A model generated the notes under the pieces. The model saw nothing but the letters and a program-made list of their open reading frames with translations, was not told the DNA's origin and did not search any database. Below are positions 47,117 through 54,138 of a DNA stretch of 64,000 bases, one piece after another. The stretch comes from an uncultured Bacteroidales bacterium (lineage in GTDB: Bacteria > Bacteroidota > Bacteroidia > Bacteroidales > Bacteroidaceae), in NCBI GenBank assembly GCA_902800925.1, contig CADCGD010000002.1:24497-88496 (forward strand), read 5' to 3'. How positions within the stretch are numbered: position 1 is the stretch's first letter; the number at the start of each line of letters is the position of its first letter. The translations under genes and the position numbers were made by a program.

Positions 47117-47647
47117 ATGGAGAAGAGATTGCTCGCAGTGATTTTTGTCATCGGAATGATTGTTTACGCAATCATACAGGCACTCCCATTTATATTGGGT
47201 GGGGCTGCATTGGGAGGTCTTGTTTATTTGTTGATCAAGCTATACGCGAAATACCCCAATACTTATAGTGCTGTTGGCTCATACATTATCACTCCGTTAC
47301 TAATAGTCGGATGGCTGTATATCGGTTATTTAGCATACTCCAATCTGTACTATAATACATACATTGTAGAGCCAGGCGGATATAATAGTGAGTCAACTCT
47401 GTATTACAAATTCACCGCAAAGGATGATAGGGAAGCCGTTATTAAGGCGTGGAATTACTATATCACGACAAACAAAAAGCAAATAGATGCCGATTATTAT
47501 CCGAAGTATAGCAATATGGTACATGTATATAATCACACCAACGATGAAATAGTGCTTTTCGGGAGATACGACGATTTATGTGATTCTTTGCATTATAGCA
47601 ATGGCAAGGTACGCCTTAGTTTGTTTGATGTTCTTTGTGCCTACTAA
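47117..47647 (+). CDS. Membrane protein of unknown function
   Basis: 176 aa. Two or three membrane helices in residues ~5-85, followed by a soluble domain of ~90 residues with many Tyr and Asp. I recognise no family. It completes an operon of three membrane proteins directly before a restriction-modification pair, 200 bp upstream of the nuclease. A role in defence is possible only by association. Confidence 0.7.
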   Translation: MEKRLLAVIFVIGMIVYAIIQALPFILGGAALGGLVYLLIKLYAKYPNTYSAVGSYIITPLLIVGWLYIGYLAYSNLYYNTYIVEPGGYNSESTLYYKFTAKDDREAVIKAWNYYITTNKKQIDADYYPKYSNMVHVYNHTNDEIVLFGRYDDLCDSLHYSNGKVRLSLFDVLCAY

Positions 47648-47671
47648 TCTGTCTTTTACAAATAACACATT

Positions 47672-47713
47672 ACCCCGAAGTATGACAAACTTGAAGTCAA
47701 GGGCATCGGGGTG
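47672..47713. terminator. Possible stem-loop after the membrane operon
   Basis: ACCCCGA at 47672-47678 can pair with TCGGGGT near 47707-47713 around a ~28-base loop. It has no T-run, so it is a weak terminator candidate between the membrane operon and the restriction-modification operon. Confidence 0.35.
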
Positions 47714-47815
47714 ATACGTCGGTAAAGATAGGCATTTCCGGCAAAACGGCCAAGAGCTTTTATTAAATAATGTATATTTTTCCTACGTAAGACTATAATT
47801 CTCAAAAAATATTCG

Positions 47816-47823
47816 TATCTTTG
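47816..47823 (+). promoter_or_regulatory. Promoter of the restriction-modification operon
   Basis: -7 box TATCTTTG, 24 bp before the nuclease ATG. The flanking bases ATTCG before and GCA after are the same as at the membrane-operon promoter (46267), but there is no palindrome here. Confidence 0.68.
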
Positions 47824-47847
47824 CAGGCTAACAAATAGATTACGAGT

Positions 47848-48897
47848 ATGAATGACGATAGATATTTACGTTCCATAAAAGACCTAGAAAAGGTTGGTAG
47901 CAAATGGTGGCCCAAGGAAGTAAGGGAAGAAGCCATGAAAGTGAGTATCTTGCAATATTTGCTGGACACTCAGGAGAAGTTTATTTCCTTGCTGACTTTG
48001 GCAGACAGAAACAAGCCTGAAAAACTATTCAGCCTGATTGATGCTTCGAGCTTTGAGTATCATCTTTTCCTGAAGCACCTTATATTACTGACTGATGTAG
48101 GCTCTGAACCTATTCAGCGTTTCAATGCCTCATTTGAAGAAATATTCCCTGACGGCAAATTGGAATTCGCTATTGGTAAGCAAAAGCATAGCTATAAGTT
48201 TACGTCATTACCAACAAGGGGCGTGCCTAACAACAAGAAGATGCAGAGCGACACATTGGAGAACTTAACAGCCCCATGTCGCAACGTCGAATTATGCAAG
48301 GATTTGATTATGTTCCTTATCTATGGTGCTGCATCAACAACAGCCCGTACTGCAGCCGTACTCTATAAGTGCAATGCCTTTGAATATCTAGGGCAAGAGG
48401 AACTGATAAAAAAATATGTTCGTCAGAACTATATTCGCGTTAGCAGGATTGTTGGTGGCAAAGAGGCATCAGATCTTGGCAATGTCGCACAGAGTTACGC
48501 TGTTCGTTATTTGGCAGAACACCTTGGTGAGGACTATAACGTAGTGAATGCCGGTACAATTCCTGGTGTCCAGATGGATGACAACAAAGAGGTCACTTTC
48601 GACATTGTGGTAGACCGTAAAAACGATGTTGGCAAATTTAAGAAGTATGTTGGCATCGAGGTTTCTTTCCAAGAAACATCAAATAGTGTAATTGAACGCA
48701 AGGCACGAGAAGCACGCGCTCGTTTCCAAAACACGAACAATAAGCGGTGCTATGTTGCATACATCATTGACGGGGCAGGTAATTTTTCTCGTACAGCAGC
48801 TGTCTCAGACCTATGCGACAACAGCCACTGTAATGTGGCATACACACCCTCTGAGTTTGATTTGCTTATCGAGTTTATTAAAGAGAAGATAGGATGA
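47848..48897 (+). CDS. Probable type II restriction endonuclease
   Basis: 349 aa. The C-terminal part contains TFDIVVDRKND, then YVGIEVSFQETSNSVIERKA (~265-290), which I read as a PD-(D/E)xK-like catalytic core with the pattern D...E-x-S-F-Q seen in some type II enzymes. It overlaps the cytosine methyltransferase start by 4 bp, the strongest evidence for its role. The sequence it cuts cannot be told. Confidence in a nuclease role comes mostly from the pairing. Confidence 0.75.
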   Translation: MNDDRYLRSIKDLEKVGSKWWPKEVREEAMKVSILQYLLDTQEKFISLLTLADRNKPEKLFSLIDASSFEYHLFLKHLILLTDVGSEPIQRFNASFEEIFPDGKLEFAIGKQKHSYKFTSLPTRGVPNNKKMQSDTLENLTAPCRNVELCKDLIMFLIYGAASTTARTAAVLYKCNAFEYLGQEELIKKYVRQNYIRVSRIVGGKEASDLGNVAQSYAVRYLAEHLGEDYNVVNAGTIPGVQMDDNKEVTFDIVVDRKNDVGKFKKYVGIEVSFQETSNSVIERKAREARARFQNTNNKRCYVAYIIDGAGNFSRTAAVSDLCDNSHCNVAYTPSEFDLLIEFIKEKIG

Positions 48898-50174
48898 TAA
48901 GATATATTGATCTGTTTGCAGGTGTAGGCGGTATTCGCTTGGGGGTGAGCCAGGCTCTGACCAAGAACAGGATAGAGTCAGAGTGCGTGCTTTCAAGTGA
49001 AATAAATGAAAAAGCCTGTGAGACCTATCAACTCAACTTTGGAGAACATCCCAGTGGTGATGTGAAGCTGATTGAAGAAGTTGAACCATTCGACCTATTG
49101 CTTGGAGGTTTTCCCTGTCAGCCTTTCTCATACGCAGGTAAACGTATGGGCTTTGGCGACACAAGAGGAACATTGTTCTTTGAGATAGAACGACTGCTTG
49201 AAAGATATCGTCCTAAGGCATTCTTGCTGGAAAACGTGCGTGGACTTTATACTCATGACGGAGGACGCACATTCAATACCATCATGGATAAACTTCACGG
49301 ATTGGGTTATGGCACTTATGACTTGCTTCAGAATAGCAGTAACTTTGGTGTACCCCAGAATCGTGTGCGTCTCTATATCGTTGGCATCTTAGGTGCGACT
49401 CCAGAAATGGGGCTTGCAACTGACCTCGGCGCTGCTGATTCTCATAAGTACAAACAGAACATTCTTGAGCCTTCACTGTTTGATGAGAAGCCAAGGTGTC
49501 GTGTGGGTGATGTATTAGAGCCTGAGGTTGACGAAAAGTATTATTGTTCTGACAAGTTCCAGCATATGCTTCATGAGGCTGTGGGTGATGACCTGAGCGT
49601 TCTTCACGGCTATCGACTCATTGATTATCGTGGAGGCCAGTCGCTACATTCTTGGGAATTGGGCATGAAGGGCAAATGCTCTGATGCGGAAATTCGCTTT
49701 ATGAATGCCTTGATACTTAATCGTCGTAAGCCAATCTTTGGCAAAGAGCAGGATGGTAAGAAACTGACGCTGGAACAGATTAAGACGTTCTATACAGAGC
49801 CAGACATCGAGAAAGTCATTGCTTCATTACTTGAAAAGAGATACCTTCAGGTAAACGAAGATGATAAGTACAATCCTGTTTGTGGCAACATGTCTTTCGA
49901 GGTTTTCAAATTCCTCGATCCCGATAGCATTTCTGTTACATTGACTTCATCGGACGCCAATCGTCTTGGAGTCATCCAGCATAACAGAGCCAGACATATA
50001 ACGCCTCGTGAATGTGCAAGATTGCAGGGATTCCCTGATACATTCAAATTGCATCCTACAGATGCTTGGTCTTACAAGCAGTTCGGAAACTCCGTGTCGG
50101 TGCCTGTAGTAGAGGCTGTCTTTGATGAGTTCTTAAAGAATAACATCTCTGCACTTGGATGGTTACAATCTTGA
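48894..50174 (+). CDS. DNA (cytosine-5) methyltransferase
   Basis: 426 aa. Motif I DLFAGVGGIRLG (~5-16), motif IV GGFPCQPFS with catalytic Cys75, motif VI ENV (~109), motif VIII QNRVRLYIVG, motif IX near HNRARHITPRECARLQGFP, and motif X QFGNSVSVPVV. All standard motifs are present and in order. The long region between VIII and IX (~190-355) is the target-recognition domain. It protects host DNA from the nuclease encoded just upstream. Confidence 0.95.
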   Translation: MIRYIDLFAGVGGIRLGVSQALTKNRIESECVLSSEINEKACETYQLNFGEHPSGDVKLIEEVEPFDLLLGGFPCQPFSYAGKRMGFGDTRGTLFFEIERLLERYRPKAFLLENVRGLYTHDGGRTFNTIMDKLHGLGYGTYDLLQNSSNFGVPQNRVRLYIVGILGATPEMGLATDLGAADSHKYKQNILEPSLFDEKPRCRVGDVLEPEVDEKYYCSDKFQHMLHEAVGDDLSVLHGYRLIDYRGGQSLHSWELGMKGKCSDAEIRFMNALILNRRKPIFGKEQDGKKLTLEQIKTFYTEPDIEKVIASLLEKRYLQVNEDDKYNPVCGNMSFEVFKFLDPDSISVTLTSSDANRLGVIQHNRARHITPRECARLQGFPDTFKLHPTDAWSYKQFGNSVSVPVVEAVFDEFLKNNISALGWLQS

Positions 50175-50211
50175 TGTGTTATTAATTTGTGATGATATCT
50201 GTACATTCAAT

Positions 50212-51594
50212 ATGGACTACACGACCGTTTTTCGTCCACTAATATACAAGGATAGGAAGGACATCGACGAATTCCCTGTAGATGAAACTGATAACACTGA
50301 TTACATAACTATGGAATCAGTGTTCATGGAAAAACTTGAAGAACGGCCTTTCATAAAAGAAAACTATAACGCGCCTGAACTAATATTAATGATATTCAAC
50401 AATGCGCGTTACATCACCACACTGATATGGTCAGAAAACCATCCGCAACATTATCTGCATAAGTACTTAAGAATTGCTGAAAATGATAGTAAAGATATAA
50501 TACTATGCAATCACGCAATGCCGGCAACGATGGCTCTTGTCGTAAATTACCTACTTCATTATGAAGGAGAGCTTTTCTATGGTAGCAAAATAGTCAAAGC
50601 TATTATTGATAATTTTAAAGATTGGGACACGAAGGGGGCATCTGAAGGGAAACAAGATTTTTTCAATTTATTGATTGACCGAACTTCAGAAACAGATAAA
50701 TACCCAAGATGGGCAACGGATGACGGGAAGTTTTCACGCCGCGACATACAAGAAGTTCTCAAAGATATTGAAATAGACCCTTATGAGATTATTGGCGGAA
50801 TAGATTATATAATAGAGGAAACATTGGGAGTGTATTCCGGAGATCCGGAATGTATTCAAATCATGAAAGCCGTTATAACCCTCGTGGAGAACTTTGAACG
50901 TACAGAACCAATAAATGAAACCACACGAGAATCGTTGGACTATGCCTACCGTAAATTGAAGAAGATAAAGAAGGAGTACCCGGGGTGTATGCCTGAATGG
51001 GGAGAAGACACCTCAATTATTATTCCGTCGAAGCACGATTTTGGTGTTCAAGATTTTTCGTTACAATCATCAAGGATGCTGAGCCCCAATTTTGACTCTG
51101 ATACAGAGTTACTGCTTGGACAAATAGATGACCTTAAAGAAGAAGTCAATCAATTGGCAAGAGAGAAAGCAACAATTGAAAAGAACAATCACGACCTTGT
51201 TGCAAGAGAAGAGCATCATCGAAATGAGAAAGATAAGGCAAGGGCAGAGAATCAGAAGCTTCTGGATAAAATAGCGGAATTGGAAAAGAAACTGGAAGGA
51301 AAAAATGATGAGCCAGAGTTTAATCCTGAAGACATTATGATAGCCGAAGACAGAAAAATTGATGTGATTAAGATTTTGCATGCGATGTGTAAAATAGGGT
51401 TGCTTCAGAAAACAAACGGCGGTAAAATTACCCAAAACGCTGTAATGAAGTATTTTGGTAAAATGCTGAATGATGATTTTTCTGAATACAGCAGTAATCT
51501 TAGTACTTCTAAATCCAAAACAAAGGAGCTGTCATACATGCAAATTTTCGAGGATTTACGCCAAGCTGCTTATGACTATTTTAAAAAATCCTAA
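50212..51594 (+). CDS. Unknown coiled-coil protein in the R-M operon
   Basis: 460 aa from the ATG at 50212; an in-frame TTG at 50155 would overlap the methyltransferase by 20 bp. The N-terminal ~300 residues show no motif I know. Residues ~305-375 form a charged coiled coil, and the C-terminal ~85 residues (IMIAEDRKIDVIKILHAM onward) resemble a small helical domain seen at the end of other Bacteroidetes mobile-element proteins. A/T-rich like its neighbours. Its place directly after the methyltransferase suggests an accessory or third component, but this is inference. Confidence 0.72.
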   Translation: MDYTTVFRPLIYKDRKDIDEFPVDETDNTDYITMESVFMEKLEERPFIKENYNAPELILMIFNNARYITTLIWSENHPQHYLHKYLRIAENDSKDIILCNHAMPATMALVVNYLLHYEGELFYGSKIVKAIIDNFKDWDTKGASEGKQDFFNLLIDRTSETDKYPRWATDDGKFSRRDIQEVLKDIEIDPYEIIGGIDYIIEETLGVYSGDPECIQIMKAVITLVENFERTEPINETTRESLDYAYRKLKKIKKEYPGCMPEWGEDTSIIIPSKHDFGVQDFSLQSSRMLSPNFDSDTELLLGQIDDLKEEVNQLAREKATIEKNNHDLVAREEHHRNEKDKARAENQKLLDKIAELEKKLEGKNDEPEFNPEDIMIAEDRKIDVIKILHAMCKIGLLQKTNGGKITQNAVMKYFGKMLNDDFSEYSSNLSTSKSKTKELSYMQIFEDLRQAAYDYFKKS

Positions 51595-51605
51595 AAGGAT
51601 ATTTA

Positions 51606-51635
51606 GGTTATACTTAGGCTAAGCTTAAGTTAACC
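51606..51635. terminator. Imperfect hairpin after the coiled-coil gene
   Basis: GGTTATACTTA and TTAAGTTAACC face each other around GGCTAAGC, giving an imperfect stem with one bulge. It lies between the coiled-coil gene and the next promoter and could terminate the R-M transcript or serve as an operator. Confidence 0.4.
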
Positions 51636-51656
51636 CAAAATCGAAATCTTTTATTA

Positions 51657-51664
51657 TATTTTTG
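51657..51664 (+). promoter_or_regulatory. Promoter of the mobile-element gene block
   Basis: -7 box TATTTTTG at 51657-51664. It predicts transcription starting near 51668-51671, i.e. just at the 5' arm of the hairpin 51666-51693, and a leader of about 270 bases before the ATG at 51938. Confidence 0.55.
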
Positions 51665-51665
51665 C

Positions 51666-51693
51666 ACCCACATTGAGGAAACTCGGTGTGGGT
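51666..51693 (+). ncRNA. Hairpin with GAAA tetraloop at the 5' end of the leader
   Basis: ACCCACATTGAG and CTCGGTGTGGGT form a 12-bp stem (two T-G pairs in the middle) capped by GAAA, followed by TTCTTGTT. It sits at or next to the predicted transcription start, an unusual place. It could protect the 5' end, act as an attenuator or be the beginning of a small RNA. The rest of the 343-bp gap (51595-51937) holds no gene I can support. Confidence 0.5.
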
Positions 51694-51937
51694 TTCTTGT
51701 TGCCCTTGCGGTGAGCGGAGATTCCCATTATTTTATACGCAATGTGCAACCGAAAGACGATGAACTATCGTTATGCGGTAAACCCAAGAGGGTAATTCCT
51801 CGGTATATATAAATAGTAGTAACAATTAATGGTCGATAAGGAGCGACCGGTTGAGCGAAGTGAACGAGAAGAAAGTCTTGCAAGTTAAACGTGGTACCAA
51901 TTTCAGACCTTCATCTTCTCTCGCGAACTCAACGAAA

Positions 51938-53221
51938 ATGAAAAAGAGTTTAGAGAAAACTATAATTAGTGAACAAGTAATGGAACTGGGAAAGAAGTGT
52001 GGTGAGCTGCTTCAGTCACAGCCGCGTCAAAGTCAGGCTGAGACGGATGCTGCGAAGAAAGGCATCGTGGCTGATGTCGGCAGATTGGAAAGCTGTATCA
52101 GCGCGATTGCCAACAGGCAACAAGCGACGCTGCTTGATGTGGTTCCATTTGATGCAAGAAAGGTGCTCCAGACGTTGGGGTACGTCAAGTCGGATATGAT
52201 GCTGCTTGGTGACTGCGATGATGCCATCAAGGCTGTCGACAGCATGATTTGTAGGGTCAGGGAGATAGAAGCCGTGATCCAGAAGATAGAGGGCTGCGGT
52301 GAGACTCAAATCGGCCTATATCAGAAGATGATGGACGATTATAGGGTCAGCCAGTGGGCGCACGATTACCTGGTGTTTGTGCAGCGGGTAAGGGTCGATG
52401 TAAGAGAAGAAGTCAAGTCGGGCAAGTCGGCTATTGACGTTCTGAGGGCTAAACTCGTGAACATGAGGCAGAAGCGTTTGGACTCGTATATGCCGGCTCA
52501 CGTCAGGAGGCTGTACGACAGCATTGTGACCGCTGAGTGCCCTACCTACAAGGCTATCGTAGAGGGCAGGCAGGAACTCACGGAAGATGACATCACGGAT
52601 TTCTTCTCGTTCCTATATCGATATAGTCTGCTGAAGAATCATATCGAATCAGTCACACTCTTGAAGCCTGTTACGGGTGACTACGATAAGCTGTTTACCT
52701 GTTGGGCTGCCAAGAAATATGTAACGCTGCTCAGTCCTGTGCTGATGGTGTATGGAGGTATTCAGGAGAAAGGGCACTTTGCTATTCTGCTGATGGTAAT
52801 GAGAGACTTGGGACTGTCGCCAAAGGAAAGCACGCCCTACCTGCAGATGAAGAACTATGCCAACGAAATCAATAAGGTGGACGATATCCTTCAGTTTGGT
52901 AATGACCACACCATCTTTTCTAAGACATTCAAGCTGCTTGGCGAAACGCCGTTTTGTGAACTGGAATATGGGGCTGTCGGCGATTCCAAATTTGAAGTCG
53001 AGAAGCTGAAGGAATACCAGGACGTGTATCATCGATGTCTCACCATTCTGAACTATCAAGGTCTGCGTAGGCCGGAGGAGATGAAAACAGCAGCGTACCT
53101 CAAAGAGCCACACACAAAATTCAAAATGAGTGACGTGATGGAGGTCTATCCTGTCGAACTACGCAAGAGGCTCAGCTTCCTCAGTTCAGTCTTACGCAGA
53201 GAAACGCTTGTTTTCGGCTGA
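51938..53221 (+). CDS. Unknown 427-aa protein of a mobile-element block
   Basis: 427 aa from the ATG at 51938; a TTG at 51851 in the same frame is less likely. The N-terminal half is helical; the C-terminal half includes DDITDFFSFLYRYSLLKNH, a Trp-Ala-Ala block around 295 and MKNYANEINKVDDILQFGN. It has no membrane segment or signal peptide. I recognise no family with confidence. It is followed at 171 bp by a group of mobile-element genes on the same strand, so it probably belongs to them. Confidence 0.75.
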   Translation: MKKSLEKTIISEQVMELGKKCGELLQSQPRQSQAETDAAKKGIVADVGRLESCISAIANRQQATLLDVVPFDARKVLQTLGYVKSDMMLLGDCDDAIKAVDSMICRVREIEAVIQKIEGCGETQIGLYQKMMDDYRVSQWAHDYLVFVQRVRVDVREEVKSGKSAIDVLRAKLVNMRQKRLDSYMPAHVRRLYDSIVTAECPTYKAIVEGRQELTEDDITDFFSFLYRYSLLKNHIESVTLLKPVTGDYDKLFTCWAAKKYVTLLSPVLMVYGGIQEKGHFAILLMVMRDLGLSPKESTPYLQMKNYANEINKVDDILQFGNDHTIFSKTFKLLGETPFCELEYGAVGDSKFEVEKLKEYQDVYHRCLTILNYQGLRRPEEMKTAAYLKEPHTKFKMSDVMEVYPVELRKRLSFLSSVLRRETLVFG

Positions 53222-53392
53222 ATATAACGGCAGGATTGTGACGGGGTTTTTGCCTGCGCGTGAAAATCCCTGTTTTCATTCAGCCCATCAAGTTATTTTC
53301 ACGAATATGGCTGAATGGCACGAAGATGCACGATAGTTGCACTATTCTCAGCGATAACTTTTTTTATTTACATCTTTAAAAGAATTACAATT
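53222..53392 (+). other. 171-bp gap with repeated GGCTGAAT
   Basis: CATTCAGCC (53277-53285) and GGCTGAATG (53309-53317) form an inverted repeat with a 23-base loop; another GGCTGAAT overlaps the preceding stop codon (53217-53224). ATAGT-TGC-ACTAT lies near 53334-53346. No TAnnTTTG box is convincing. These may be regulatory, but I cannot assign a role. Confidence 0.45.
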
Positions 53393-53668
53393 ATGCAGAC
53401 AATGCTTTTACAGGTAGTGAAGAGCGGCGACGCCTTCACGGTGAAGAGTGAGAAATCGGAAAATGGTGAGCTGAAAAAGCGTAACCTGGTATTGAAGGAG
53501 CTTGGCGGTAAGTACGAAAGCCACTATGTGGTGACAGCACTCGCTGAGCAAGCAGAGAAGGAATTCAAGGCTGGTGACCTCGTGTTTGCCACCATGCGAT
53601 TCCAGAGCCGTGAGTACAACGGACAGGTTTATCAAGACATCGTAGTAACTGAAATCATTAAGAAGTAA
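53393..53668 (+). CDS. Small OB-fold-like protein, possibly single-strand DNA binding
   Basis: 91 aa from the ATG at 53393. The pattern MLLQVVKSGDAFTVKSEKSE, then KRNLVLKELGGKY and FQSREYNGQVYQDIVVTEI fits a small five-strand OB fold of the kind found in Bacteroidetes DUF3127-type and SSB-like proteins. It would bind single-stranded DNA or a partner. It precedes a primase-like gene by two genes, which fits a replication role. Confidence 0.65.
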   Translation: MQTMLLQVVKSGDAFTVKSEKSENGELKKRNLVLKELGGKYESHYVVTALAEQAEKEFKAGDLVFATMRFQSREYNGQVYQDIVVTEIIKK

Positions 53669-53754
53669 TCGGGCGAAGGTGTGGTGAAGGAAGTCTCTAG
53701 AGTGAAATATGGCCAATTCCGACACAAACCCTTCACTCACAAATTCAATCGATT

Positions 53755-54138
53755 ATGGAAAAGATTATTATTACAACAGAGAGACAGGCAATGCTGGATG
53801 GTCTTTTGACCTTAGGCATTTTGGAGAACGGACTTCGTATAGCAGACTTCCAGTGCTGTGAAGATGTATTGCTCGACGCGTTCTCAGGAACTTTCAAGGT
53901 GGAGGGCAAGCGTGACGGCAACGTGTATATGACGGAGAAGCCCAAGCGCATACGCAACAAGGCACTCTTCCGCGATGATAACGCTTCGCTGTCGCAAGGA
54001 CAGGATAAGAGGTGGTACTTCTTTTTCTCGTTAGAAGAGGATCAGTTGGAGCAGTTGCCCGACAAGCTGGTGCGTCAGGCAAGTGCAATAGCACAGAAGG
54101 TTTTAAGGGAACTTATTTTGAAACAGCAGGCAGTATGA
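53755..54138 (+). CDS. Unknown small protein upstream of primase-like gene
   Basis: 127 aa. No signal peptide, membrane segment or motif that I can name. The ATG at 53755 is preceded by an 86-bp gap. Its stop overlaps the next ATG (ATGA), so it is translationally coupled to the primase-like protein and probably works with it. Confidence 0.75.
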   Translation: MEKIIITTERQAMLDGLLTLGILENGLRIADFQCCEDVLLDAFSGTFKVEGKRDGNVYMTEKPKRIRNKALFRDDNASLSQGQDKRWYFFFSLEEDQLEQLPDKLVRQASAIAQKVLRELILKQQAV

